From assembly GCA_019638485.1 (NCBI GenBank), contig JAHBTP010000001.1:310001-374000 (forward strand): 64,000 bases of DNA, in the 5' to 3' direction. The notes beneath the pieces are model-generated. The model saw nothing but the letters and a program-made list of their open reading frames with translations. It had not been told where the DNA came from and did not search any database. Positions 17,929-26,866 of the stretch are shown one piece after another. This DNA comes from Ferruginibacter sp. (GTDB lineage Bacteria > Bacteroidota > Bacteroidia > Chitinophagales > Chitinophagaceae). Position 1 is the stretch's first letter. Every line of letters starts with the position of its first letter. Made by a program: the position numbers and the translations under genes.

Positions 17929-20259
17929 ATGAAAAAATCGGTTAGGATATTGTGGACAGTCTTTCTGTCTGGTGTTGGGTTGGTTACTTTGCTGTTGTTG
18001 ATGGCAAACTTTGGTCTGTTTGGGAAAATGCCATCAATGCGTGATTTAGAAAATCCTGAGGCAGACCTTGCCAGTGAAATTATCAGCTCGGATGGTGTGC
18101 TTATGGGAAAGTTTTATGCAGAGAATAGAAGCGAAGTAAAATTCAATGAAATTTCTCCAAATGTTATTCATGCACTTATTGCAACTGAGGATGAACGATT
18201 TTATGATCATTCAGGGATAGATGTGCAGGCGCTTGCCCGTGTTATTTTTACTGCCGGAACTAAAGGTGGGGGCAGCACCATTACCCAGCAATTGGCAAAG
18301 ATGATTCTGGGGCAGGGGAGAGGAAATGTTTTTATTCGCAGTTTACATAAGCTTAAAGAATGGATTGTGGCTGTAAAGTTGGAAAAGAATTTTACTAAAG
18401 ATGAAATTCTTGCACTTTATTTAAACCATGCTCCATGGGGCAATGTTTATGGTATTCGCAATGCTTCGCGCACCTATTTTCAAAAGGAGCCTATTGATTT
18501 AAAAGTAGAAGAAGCTGCGGTACTGATTGGTATGCTGAAGGGATTTATTTATGAGCCAATTCGTCATCCAAAAAATGCAATTGACCGACGTAATACAGTA
18601 ATCAATCAAATGGCTGTTGCTAAACAAAAATTTCTTACTCCTGAAGAGGCTGAGAAGTTAAAAGCAAAACCACTTATTACCAATTATAAAAAGATTGATG
18701 AAAACGTAGGTATTGCTCCCTATTTTCGGGTAGCATTAGCGAAATCGTTAAAAGCTTGGTGTAGTGAAAATAAAAATCCCAAAACAGGCGAACCTTATGA
18801 TTTACTTAGAGATGGCTTGAAAATTTATACCACAATAGATTCCAGGATGCAGAAATATGCTGAAACTGCAGTGGAAAAGCACATGCCGGTTATTCAAAGT
18901 AAGTTGGACGGATATTTTAAGGTAGGAAATAGAGAAGACCGCTTATGGAAGGGACAGGATAAAGTGATTGAATCCGCAATGAAATTTACAGAGCGATATA
19001 AAAGCTTGAAAGAAGATGGAGCTTCCAATGAAGAGATAATGCAATCGTTTCACAAACCAGTACCGATGAAAATATTCTCATGGCGAGGGGATAAAAAACA
19101 TGAGAAGGATACTGTATTGTCACCCTATGATTCTATTAAGTACCATAAGCAACTGTTGCAAACATCATTTGCTGCTATGGACCCACGTACAGGAGAAGTG
19201 AAAGCATGGGTGGGAGGTATTAATTTTAAATGGTTTAAGTATGACCATGTTACCGCTAAGCGACAGGTAGGCTCTACTTTTAAACCATTATTATACACCC
19301 TTGCTGTTACAGATGCCGGATATACACCCAGCACATATATTCCGGGTGGGCCATTAACCTTGGGCGGAAAAACTATCAATACGCGTGGAGGCACTATGGC
19401 TAATTGTTTAGCATGGTCAGTAAACGGTGCAGCATGGCATTTAATGGCTGTAATAGGCGTTAAGCGTACAATAGAATTTGCTAAGCAGTGTGGGATAAAA
19501 GTAGAAATTCCGCCTTATCCATCTATTGCGCTTGGTGCTGCAGAAATACCTATGTTGGAAATGTTGCAATCATTTACTATGTTTCCCAACAAAGGATATA
19601 ATACAGGCCCGATTTTAGTAACACGTATTGAAGATAAAAACGGTAACCTGATTCATGAATTCCCCATCTCACAAAGCAAACAAGTGATAGGTGAAGCAGA
19701 TGCTTATACTATGGTGCGTATGATGGAGGGCGTTATTAAGATGGGAACAGCACGGCGACTCAATAGTTATAATATTCCTGCAGAAATAGCCGGCAAAACG
19801 GGAACTACCAATGGGAATACTGACGGCTGGTTTATTGGATATAGTCCGGAACTATTGGCCGGCGCATGGGTGGGTTGCGAAGACCCCTTCATTCCTATCT
19901 ATACCAGTAATTCCGGTGGTTCTGAAATGGCTGCACCTCTTTGGGGACAGTTTATGCAAAAAGTATATGATGACAGTAAAACAGGATATGGGAAGGTGTT
20001 ACATTTTGAAGAGCCAACTGAATTGCAAAATGATCCTATATATGCCGATGCTAATTTTGATGACTATTTTAATTCGGCAGATAGTTTGATGGTGGACGAT
20101 GAGAGTAACAATTTAAATGATTTTTTTAAACAGGAAGAAAGTGCTCAAAAATCTCATGCTCCAGATTCAGCAACAAAAAATAAACTCACCGGCAATAAAA
20201 AAGATTCAATTCGTACAGATTCTAAAAACAGAACCTCAAAACCTGCTAACGATTATTAA
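17929..20259 (+). CDS. Class A penicillin-binding protein (PBP1A-like)
   Basis: Bifunctional peptidoglycan synthase of 776 residues, with an N-terminal membrane helix (about 8-28). The GT51 glycosyltransferase domain shows ATEDERFYDHSGID with catalytic Glu87, then GGSTITQQLAK and the EILALYLN region. The transpeptidase domain has the SxxK motif Ser449-Thr-Phe-Lys452, SVN around residue 504, and KTGT at 623-626. All catalytic motifs are intact. The C-terminus (about 720-776) is low-complexity, rich in Ser, Asp, Asn and Lys, and probably disordered. It sits 5 bases after the PorW/SprE-like gene and ends at a bidirectional terminator shared with sucC. Confidence 0.94.
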   Translation: MKKSVRILWTVFLSGVGLVTLLLLMANFGLFGKMPSMRDLENPEADLASEIISSDGVLMGKFYAENRSEVKFNEISPNVIHALIATEDERFYDHSGIDVQALARVIFTAGTKGGGSTITQQLAKMILGQGRGNVFIRSLHKLKEWIVAVKLEKNFTKDEILALYLNHAPWGNVYGIRNASRTYFQKEPIDLKVEEAAVLIGMLKGFIYEPIRHPKNAIDRRNTVINQMAVAKQKFLTPEEAEKLKAKPLITNYKKIDENVGIAPYFRVALAKSLKAWCSENKNPKTGEPYDLLRDGLKIYTTIDSRMQKYAETAVEKHMPVIQSKLDGYFKVGNREDRLWKGQDKVIESAMKFTERYKSLKEDGASNEEIMQSFHKPVPMKIFSWRGDKKHEKDTVLSPYDSIKYHKQLLQTSFAAMDPRTGEVKAWVGGINFKWFKYDHVTAKRQVGSTFKPLLYTLAVTDAGYTPSTYIPGGPLTLGGKTINTRGGTMANCLAWSVNGAAWHLMAVIGVKRTIEFAKQCGIKVEIPPYPSIALGAAEIPMLEMLQSFTMFPNKGYNTGPILVTRIEDKNGNLIHEFPISQSKQVIGEADAYTMVRMMEGVIKMGTARRLNSYNIPAEIAGKTGTTNGNTDGWFIGYSPELLAGAWVGCEDPFIPIYTSNSGGSEMAAPLWGQFMQKVYDDSKTGYGKVLHFEEPTELQNDPIYADANFDDYFNSADSLMVDDESNNLNDFFKQEESAQKSHAPDSATKNKLTGNKKDSIRTDSKNRTSKPANDY

Positions 20260-20260
20260 T

Positions 20261-20297
20261 AAAAAACCTGCCGGATTTACAGCAGGTTAATATTTTT
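20261..20297. terminator. Bidirectional terminator between PBP and sucC
   Basis: Arms aacctgc (20265-20271) and gcaggtt (20282-20288) form a perfect 7-base stem around a 10-base loop. A's at 20261-20266 give a U-run for the minus-strand sucC transcript, and a T-rich tail (tattttttaa) follows on the plus strand for the PBP transcript. Confidence 0.82.
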
Positions 20298-20315
20298 TAA
20301 ACCTATTTTATTTTA

Positions 20316-21527
20316 TCAAGCAACAGCTTTATTAACTAATGCGGCCGCTTCACTTAGCAGAATGGCACTCTCTACTTTTAGTCCGCTTTCATCAATAAGC
20401 TTTTTAGCCACATCTGCATTGGTACCCTGTAATCGAACAATGATAGGAATATTTATAGTACCTATGCTTTTATAGGCATCAATAACCCCTTGAGCAACGC
20501 GGTCACAACGCACAATACCACCGAAAATATTAATTAAAATAGCTTTTACCATAGGGTCTTTTAGAATAATTCTAAAACCGGCTTCTACTGTTTGTGCATT
20601 AGCCGTACCGCCTACATCTAAAAAATTTGCAGGTTCACCACCACTAAGTTTAATCATATCCATAGTGGCCATTGCCAGTCCGGCACCGTTTACCATACAT
20701 CCAACATTACCTTCTAACTTTACAAAATTCAAATTGTATTTTCCCGCTTCAACCTCTGTAGGATCTTCTTCACTTAAATCACGCAGGGTGGCTACATCAG
20801 GATGGCGCATCAATGCATTGTCGTCTATATTCATCTTACAGTCAACAGCAATTATTTTATCATCACTGGTCTTAAATAATGGATTTATTTCTAACATCCC
20901 ACAGTCAAGAGACACATAGGCATTATAAAGATTGGTAACAAACTTTACACAATTTTTAAAAGACTCACCAGATAATCCTAAATTGAAAGCAATCTTACGT
21001 GCTTGATAACCTTGTAATAAGCCTCCGGGATAAACCCACTCTTTAAAAATCTTTTCAGGTGTGTTATGTGCTACATCTTCAATATTCATTCCTCCTTCAG
21101 TACTATACATAATTACGTTTTGGCCTTTCCCTCGATCCATTAAAATAGATAGATAAAATTCTTTAACCGGATTAGGCCCATCATAATATACATCCTGGGC
21201 AACCAATACTTTATTAACTACCTTTCCTGTAGGGCCCGTTTGAATAGTTACCAAGGTACCACCCAAAATGTTGGTGGCAATCCGCACTACATCTTCTGCA
21301 CTTTTCCCTACGGCAACACCACGCTGATCCTTTCCGATAATAGAACCTTTACCTCTACCTCCTGCATGGATTTGTGCTTTCACTACCGCAAATTTTCCTC
21401 CATATTGAGTGTGTATCTGACGATAGGCCTCTTCTGCTTCGGTTGGTGTGCTGCAGGCTATACCATCCTGAACAGGAACATTGAATTTTTTGAGTAATTG
21501 TTTGGCTTGATATTCGTGAAGGTTCAT
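20316..21527 (-). CDS. sucC: Succinyl-CoA synthetase, ADP-forming, beta subunit
   Basis: TCA-cycle enzyme that interconverts succinyl-CoA and succinate with nucleotide phosphorylation, working as a complex with SucD (not in the window). The ATP-grasp N-terminal domain begins MNLHEYQAKQLLKKF, with KAQIHAGGRGKG for nucleotide binding. The C-terminal CoA-ligase part has GGTANAQTVEAGF and NIFGGIVRCD. The start was set to the Met at 21527 because family members begin with this LHEYQAK motif; the longer frame to 21545 covers the promoter-proximal leader. At 403 residues it is slightly longer than E. coli SucC and usual for Bacteroidota. Promoter 21543-21573 precedes it. Confidence 0.96.
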   Translation of the reverse strand: MNLHEYQAKQLLKKFNVPVQDGIACSTPTEAEEAYRQIHTQYGGKFAVVKAQIHAGGRGKGSIIGKDQRGVAVGKSAEDVVRIATNILGGTLVTIQTGPTGKVVNKVLVAQDVYYDGPNPVKEFYLSILMDRGKGQNVIMYSTEGGMNIEDVAHNTPEKIFKEWVYPGGLLQGYQARKIAFNLGLSGESFKNCVKFVTNLYNAYVSLDCGMLEINPLFKTSDDKIIAVDCKMNIDDNALMRHPDVATLRDLSEEDPTEVEAGKYNLNFVKLEGNVGCMVNGAGLAMATMDMIKLSGGEPANFLDVGGTANAQTVEAGFRIILKDPMVKAILINIFGGIVRCDRVAQGVIDAYKSIGTINIPIIVRLQGTNADVAKKLIDESGLKVESAILLSEAAALVNKAVA

Positions 21528-21542
21528 AATGGAAAATTTGCG

Positions 21543-21573
21543 CAAAGTTAATTATTCGCCATGAGGAGGCAAA
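21543..21573 (-). promoter_or_regulatory. Promoter of sucC
   Basis: On the minus strand TTTG (plus-strand caaa at 21570-21573) is followed after exactly 19 bases by TAACTTTG (plus-strand caaagtta at 21543-21550). This is a near-ideal Bacteroidota promoter. The transcript would begin only about 10 bases before the sucC ATG, which supports the start at 21527. Confidence 0.72.
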
Positions 21574-21718
21574 AAAATGATGCTGATTAAAACAGATGGT
21601 ATAATTTCTTCTTTTATTCAATAACTCAGGAAGCGTATGTTCAACATGAGTAAATAACCAAATCCGATTACGATACAAACCTGTAAATTTGCTGTTTATT
21701 AATTTGTAATTTGTTTTT

Positions 21719-22531
21719 ATGTTATCAAAAATTCAAGAAGCTGTAAAGTATATTCAGTCACGTCATTCTAAAGCGCCTATCGCCGGTATTGTATTAGGCA
21801 GTGGTTTAGGCAGCTTCGTGTCAGAAATGAAGGTGGAAGCAGAGATTTTATATACAGATATTCCTCACTTTCCGGTAAGTACAGTGGAAGGGCATAGTGG
21901 TAAATTAATTTTTGGAACCCTTTCCGGGAGAGAGGTGGTGGCAATGGCTGGAAGATTCCATTATTATGAAGGTTACCGACCTACTGATGTAGTTTTTCCT
22001 ATTCGTGTAATGAAGTTTTTAGGTGTACAATCAATTTTTATAAGTAACGCTGCAGGAGCTACTAATACTTCATATAAAGTAGGTGACTTAATGATGATTA
22101 GTGATCATGTAAGTTTTTTTACGCCTAATCCTTTAGTAGGAAAAAATATTAATGAATTGGGAACCCGATTCCCCGATATGAGCGAGCCTTATAATAGCTT
22201 GTTAAGGGAAAAGGCAAAAAAAATTGCAGAGGCTGCCGGAATTCATATTCATGAAGGAGTATATTTTAGTGTTACCGGTCCTACTTTTGAAACCCATGCA
22301 GAGTACAGAATGCTTAACATACTTGGTGCAGATGCTGTTGGAATGAGCACGGTTCAAGAAACAATTGCTGCTGTACACATGGGGCTTACTGTGTTTGGTA
22401 TGAGTGTGATAACCGATATTGGTATTCGGGATGATAAAAATACCATTACCCATGCTGAAGTTTTAGAGGCAGCAAAGCATGCTGAGCCAAAACTTACACA
22501 TATCTTTAAAGAGTTGGTTGGGCAATTGTAA
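21719..22531 (+). CDS. punA: Purine nucleoside phosphorylase I (inosine/guanosine type)
   Basis: Trimeric PNP of 270 residues that cleaves inosine and guanosine with phosphate to give free base and ribose-1-phosphate in purine salvage. Motifs are GIVLGSGLGSF (phosphate loop), VEGHSGKLIFG, MAGRFHYYEGY, and SNAAGATNTSYKVGDLMMISDH. A late GADAVGMSTVQETIAA and VITDIGIRDD segment contains the base-binding residues. The length is typical. A -7-like box TAAATTTG lies at 21684-21691. It is followed after 21 bases by the putative porin gene, probably one transcript. Confidence 0.94.
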   Translation: MLSKIQEAVKYIQSRHSKAPIAGIVLGSGLGSFVSEMKVEAEILYTDIPHFPVSTVEGHSGKLIFGTLSGREVVAMAGRFHYYEGYRPTDVVFPIRVMKFLGVQSIFISNAAGATNTSYKVGDLMMISDHVSFFTPNPLVGKNINELGTRFPDMSEPYNSLLREKAKKIAEAAGIHIHEGVYFSVTGPTFETHAEYRMLNILGADAVGMSTVQETIAAVHMGLTVFGMSVITDIGIRDDKNTITHAEVLEAAKHAEPKLTHIFKELVGQL

Positions 22532-22552
22532 TCTGAAGTAAAAAATCCTTCT

Positions 22553-24589
22553 ATGCGGTTAGGCTTGTTACTTTTATTGCTTGCGTGTTTTTTTCAATTA
22601 AATGCTCAGGTGATAGAACTCCCCGGTCGTCCTCCTCGTCAACCCACATCAGGCCCTCAGCAACCGGGTGCTCCACCTAATTCTTTTAATAATCAATCCG
22701 AAAAGCCCGATTCTTCCCTATCAAAACTTGCGCATCGGGATGATGAAGCAGATAAAATAACATTAACCTACCGATTTTTAGATTCTACAAGAAGAAGAGC
22801 CATTGACTCCTCTGTAACTAATTTTGATTTATATTATCCACTTCCCTCTAATTGGACAAATTTGGGTAATAACGGTGCAGCAGCATTCCCTTTACTTTTT
22901 GAAGCTAAGCATACACCCGGTTTTGATATCGGGTTTCATGCCTATGATGTATATAAACTTTCGCTCCCCAAAACAAAATTATATCGTACTACCCGGCCTT
23001 TTACCAGTTTAGGATATCAATTAGCCAGCGGAAAAGAGCAAATGATTCAGATTATACACACTCAAAACCCCAAACCAAATTTTAATTTCGGGTTTGATTA
23101 TCGGCTTATTAATGCACCGGGCTTTTTTGTAACTCAAAATACTAATCATAGCAGTTATAGGATATTTGGAAATTTTGAAAGTAGGAACAAACATTATCAT
23201 GCTACCTTGGTTTTATTAGGAAATAAAATTCGCGCTTCACAAAATGGTGGTATTACAGCTGATAGCCTTTTGGCAGATCCGAATAGAAAAGACCGGTTTA
23301 GTATTCCTGTTAATTTAGGTAGTAGTGCCAGATTTCAAACAAATCCGTTTTCAACCGCTGTGCATACAGGGGTGCAAAATAATGAGTTTACTTTTTATTT
23401 AATGCAGTCGTATGATTTGGGTAAAAAAGACTCATTACCCATCAATGATACCACAACTGCATATTTTTTCTATCCACGTCTTCGATTTCAACACACCTTT
23501 ACAGCGTCTAGAAATAGATTTCATTATATAGATGATCGTGCAGATTCTCTAATTTATAAAAACTGGTATAACCTTAGTCTGGATAATATTTTGGATACTG
23601 TTGATATAAGGGAAAATTGGAGCGTTATCTCAAATGACTTTTCTATTTATCAGTTTCCGGAAATTAAAAACCCCGGTCATTTTTTCAAGTTGGGTGCAAC
23701 CTTGGAAAATATTGTTCGCAAAAGTGAAATAGATAAAGTTACACTCCATAATATTATGCTGCATGCAGAATATAGGAATGTTACCCGAAATAAAAAGTGG
23801 GAGGCTTTATTAAAGGGGATATTGTATGCTAATGGAACCAATGATGGTGATTATCAAGCCTATGGCCAATTAAGCAGGATGCTTCCGCATAATCGAGGTG
23901 ATGTTTCATTACATTTTCAAAATTCAAATATCTCTCCCTCCTTTGTTTATGGCAATCGCTCTTTCTTTAGTTTAGGAGCCGGTGGTGTTTTTAAAAAACA
24001 AAATAATCTTTCCTTTGGTGCCTCCGGCAATTGGAAAAAGTGGAAATTGAGTGTTACTAATCATTTACTTAACAACTATATTTTTTACACTAATAAATTA
24101 ACGCCTTCACAAAGCAGTATTGTAGTTAATGTGAGTTGTATTTCTGCTTCAGGAAAATTATCACTTACCAAAAAATGGAATTTGTATGCTGATGTTTCTG
24201 TCCAGCTAACAGGTAAAAACGCCCCTATTCATTTACCAACATTCTTTACCCGTCAACAATTGGCTTATGAAGGAGTATATTTCAAAAATTTAAATGTAAG
24301 CACCGGTTTGGATGTGCGGTATTACTCACCATATAAAGCAAACGATTTCTCACCTCTAAACGGGCAGTTTGTGTTTCAAGATTCAGTTACCATTCGTAAC
24401 CGGCCGGATGTTGCCTTATTCTTACATTTTAGGATAAGGTCTTTTACCGGATATATCAGGGCTGAAAATTTAAATACGCTTGATTTGTCAAATGGGTTTT
24501 CCTTCACCCATAATAATTTTGCAGCTCCATTGTATCCCACACCGGGCATGATTATTCGTTTTGGAATAAGATGGTGGTTTGTTAATTAA
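22553..24589 (+). CDS. Outer-membrane putative porin (Porin_10-like)
   Basis: 678-residue outer-membrane protein with a signal peptide (LLLLLACFFQLNAQ). A Pro/Gln-rich linker (about residues 24-60) precedes a long series of amphipathic beta-strands with frequent aromatic girdle residues, ending MIIRFGIRWWFVN, a barrel-type C-terminus with terminal aromatic residues. This architecture matches the Bacteroidota 'putative porin' family. Neighbouring punA suggests uptake of nucleosides or other small solutes, but substrate specificity is not visible in the sequence. There is no TonB box or plug domain, so it is not a TonB-dependent receptor. Confidence 0.82.
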   Translation: MRLGLLLLLLACFFQLNAQVIELPGRPPRQPTSGPQQPGAPPNSFNNQSEKPDSSLSKLAHRDDEADKITLTYRFLDSTRRRAIDSSVTNFDLYYPLPSNWTNLGNNGAAAFPLLFEAKHTPGFDIGFHAYDVYKLSLPKTKLYRTTRPFTSLGYQLASGKEQMIQIIHTQNPKPNFNFGFDYRLINAPGFFVTQNTNHSSYRIFGNFESRNKHYHATLVLLGNKIRASQNGGITADSLLADPNRKDRFSIPVNLGSSARFQTNPFSTAVHTGVQNNEFTFYLMQSYDLGKKDSLPINDTTTAYFFYPRLRFQHTFTASRNRFHYIDDRADSLIYKNWYNLSLDNILDTVDIRENWSVISNDFSIYQFPEIKNPGHFFKLGATLENIVRKSEIDKVTLHNIMLHAEYRNVTRNKKWEALLKGILYANGTNDGDYQAYGQLSRMLPHNRGDVSLHFQNSNISPSFVYGNRSFFSLGAGGVFKKQNNLSFGASGNWKKWKLSVTNHLLNNYIFYTNKLTPSQSSIVVNVSCISASGKLSLTKKWNLYADVSVQLTGKNAPIHLPTFFTRQQLAYEGVYFKNLNVSTGLDVRYYSPYKANDFSPLNGQFVFQDSVTIRNRPDVALFLHFRIRSFTGYIRAENLNTLDLSNGFSFTHNNFAAPLYPTPGMIIRFGIRWWFVN

Positions 24590-24636
24590 ATACACCAAAG
24601 TTTTTTGTAGGGATTGTGGATAGTAACGCTTTGTTT

Positions 24637-25824
24637 TTATTGCTCAAAAAATGCTATGGTACCACCTACCCATGTTTTATCCTTATTGTATCTTGTTCCA
24701 ATCATTTTGCCCTTGCTTAACCTGGATAAGTTATGTACTGCACGTGGACGCTCCCAATCTTTTTTCCAGTAGTAGAATAATCTTATCTCAGCTTTTGCAG
24801 GCTCATCAAGTGTTTTGATAATGGGGATGTATTCTACCTTACGTTGTAGTATCCAATTTTCCGGATCCGGAATACGATCTAATATTTCATGGGTTACATC
24901 TATTACAACTCCCATTCCTGCAAATGAAAAAAGCGGTTTGAGCACAAAATCTTCAAGTGCTGGCGGTTGTTTTATTTCATTTAAAAAATAGGTTTCCGGA
25001 ACATAAGGATTGATTAGATAGGGTAAGGTGAATTTGCTTAAACGATAAAACCAATTAGGATGAGGTGCCCATTCTACATCATATTCTCTGGTAAGATCAG
25101 GCATTTTCTCCCAACCGGGCTGGTGTTGTAAATCATCAAATATCAGCCGGTTAAAAATTCGGTTTATTCTTGTTTTTTTGCCGTTTAGCTTATAATACAA
25201 TTCTTTTCCTTCAGTAATTAAATCAGTAAGGCACACAGTTTTTATACCCACAGCTGCTTCAGTACAGTAAAAATCAATACGCGTTTTTTGCTGCTCAGGA
25301 AATATTTCAAGAAGAATTACATTTTCAGGCTTGTGATTACCCAGTATAATTTCTTTTAGTAACGCATGGTGTGTATCTGTATTGAATCCATTTAAATAAG
25401 ATGAATAATTCTCTGGTAAATTTGAATATCTACGCATAATGTCACTATACACTTCTTGGTAGGCAAAAAGGGATGGGAAGGCCTGCATTTCAATTAACTG
25501 TGGTTCCGGAGCTCCATTTTTATCTTTACAAATCCCAAAATCAAAACAAATGAATTCAGGCCTACTCTCGGTACCGGGTACACGCAAATTACGAGGTATG
25601 CTTCGGTCGGTTACTTTTAAAAAGTCCTTATCCGTAATAATATCCAAAATGCCTTCACAAGCATCCAACATCATATTAGTGAAAGCCTTTGGTATAAAAA
25701 CGGGAGTTTCTGAATTACGAAAGTCTAATGCACCCGGATGTAATGCCTTTATTTCCTCAACCATGAGGTTGTATCTACTTTCTGAAAACTCAGCATTAAA
25801 CTTATCTCTTAACTGGGGAACCAT
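24637..25824 (-). CDS. Circularly permuted ATP-grasp-like protein, uncharacterised
   Basis: 395-residue soluble protein. The ATP-grasp elements appear in permuted order. The Mg/ATP-binding strand-turn (FDFGICKD and PQLIEMQAFPS, residues about 93-118 with Glu112) is near the N-terminus. The lysine/glycine-loop strand (FVLKPLFSFAGMGVV, Lys296) and the adenine-linker-like WILQRKVEYIP (324-333) come near the C-terminus, followed by EIRLFYYW and VHNLSRLSKGKMIG. ATP-grasp enzymes join a carboxylate to an amine or thiol through an acyl-phosphate. The upstream gene, 59 bases away on the same strand, encodes a class I glutamine amidotransferase, suggesting an ammonia-fed amidation. The substrate is unknown and the fold assignment rests on motif reading only. 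Confidence 0.65.
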   Translation of the reverse strand: MVPQLRDKFNAEFSESRYNLMVEEIKALHPGALDFRNSETPVFIPKAFTNMMLDACEGILDIITDKDFLKVTDRSIPRNLRVPGTESRPEFICFDFGICKDKNGAPEPQLIEMQAFPSLFAYQEVYSDIMRRYSNLPENYSSYLNGFNTDTHHALLKEIILGNHKPENVILLEIFPEQQKTRIDFYCTEAAVGIKTVCLTDLITEGKELYYKLNGKKTRINRIFNRLIFDDLQHQPGWEKMPDLTREYDVEWAPHPNWFYRLSKFTLPYLINPYVPETYFLNEIKQPPALEDFVLKPLFSFAGMGVVIDVTHEILDRIPDPENWILQRKVEYIPIIKTLDEPAKAEIRLFYYWKKDWERPRAVHNLSRLSKGKMIGTRYNKDKTWVGGTIAFFEQ

Positions 25825-25883
25825 GTTCTATCTTTTCCCTAAATTAAGAAATAGATACTAATGTGATAATGAAAAGTGAGTTC

Positions 25884-26726
25884 TTAAAAAAATACCGGTT
25901 CTGTTTTACCAATAGCATGGAATAAGAAGTTTGGCAATACATGAGCATAGGTAAACATTATTTTATCAGGATCGTTGAGTTGTTCAATCATTGAATCCCA
26001 TTTTGCTTGACCATAATTTGCAATTACACTGGCTTTCTTTTCAGGTGTTTGCAGATGCATTGCCATACCTACAGCATCCGCTTCAGGATGAAATTGAGTA
26101 CCTACCATCCAGTCATTAATACGCATAGCCATAATAGCTCTTTCAAGAGGTACGTGTGGTCTATCTTTTTCTATTGCCAAAATATGACCACCATTTTCAT
26201 TTATAACACGCAGATTGGGTTGAGTTACTTGATAATCCCGGCTGTCCACCGCATAAAAAGGGTCAGGTAGGCCTCTGAAAATAATATCTTCTCTGCCCCT
26301 TTCTAATTGATGAATAGGAAACACGCCAAATGATGTGCTCTTTCTCTTGGAAACTAAACCTAAATTCCATTCACGCATTACTAATTGATAAGAGTGGCAT
26401 ATAAGAAAGACCTGTTTCTTTTCTTCATTTCTTGCATCTTCATTAAAAGCCTTAATGGAGTTGAGCCAACCAAAATATGCTTTTTCCCAAGCACTGCCTT
26501 TAGTTTCTAATGGAGAACCCGGACCGCCACTGGAGATATAAATATCATAATGCGTAGAGGGAACTTCGTTTCTTAGCCGGACATCAAATTCATCAACCTC
26601 GCAATTAAGGTGATTCATTTCACCAAATTGGTTAAGAATTTCGCGAATACAACGCATCCCTTCATTAGCAACCCCTTGATAAAGGTCTAATATGGCAATT
26701 CGCACTGTCTCGTGCTTATTCATCAT
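25884..26726 (-). CDS. Class I glutamine amidotransferase (GMP synthase-like)
   Basis: 280-residue GATase1-fold protein. The oxyanion-strand motif is SSGGPGSPLE (residues 65-74). The nucleophile elbow is FLICHSYQL with Cys110, and His213 and Glu215 in FHPEAD complete the triad, so it should hydrolyse glutamine to glutamate and ammonia. It is longer than the GATase domain of GuaA and has no fused synthetase domain. A C-terminal extension (about 225-280) is unlike known trpG/pabA forms. The next gene on the strand encodes an ATP-grasp-like protein that is the natural ammonia acceptor partner. It is often labelled 'GMP synthase' in automatic annotation, but nothing supports that reaction here. 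Confidence 0.82.
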   Translation of the reverse strand: MMNKHETVRIAILDLYQGVANEGMRCIREILNQFGEMNHLNCEVDEFDVRLRNEVPSTHYDIYISSGGPGSPLETKGSAWEKAYFGWLNSIKAFNEDARNEEKKQVFLICHSYQLVMREWNLGLVSKRKSTSFGVFPIHQLERGREDIIFRGLPDPFYAVDSRDYQVTQPNLRVINENGGHILAIEKDRPHVPLERAIMAMRINDWMVGTQFHPEADAVGMAMHLQTPEKKASVIANYGQAKWDSMIEQLNDPDKIMFTYAHVLPNFLFHAIGKTEPVFF

Positions 26727-26866
26727 GTAAATATAATTGCTTTTTTTAAAATTTTCATTAACAGCTACGATAGTTTGAATTTTCGTACAGATAAAAAAGT
26801 TAATATATTGAAGGATGCTAATCTGTTATGCTATTCTTCATAAGGCAATTGTACCTTTGGAGTTAT

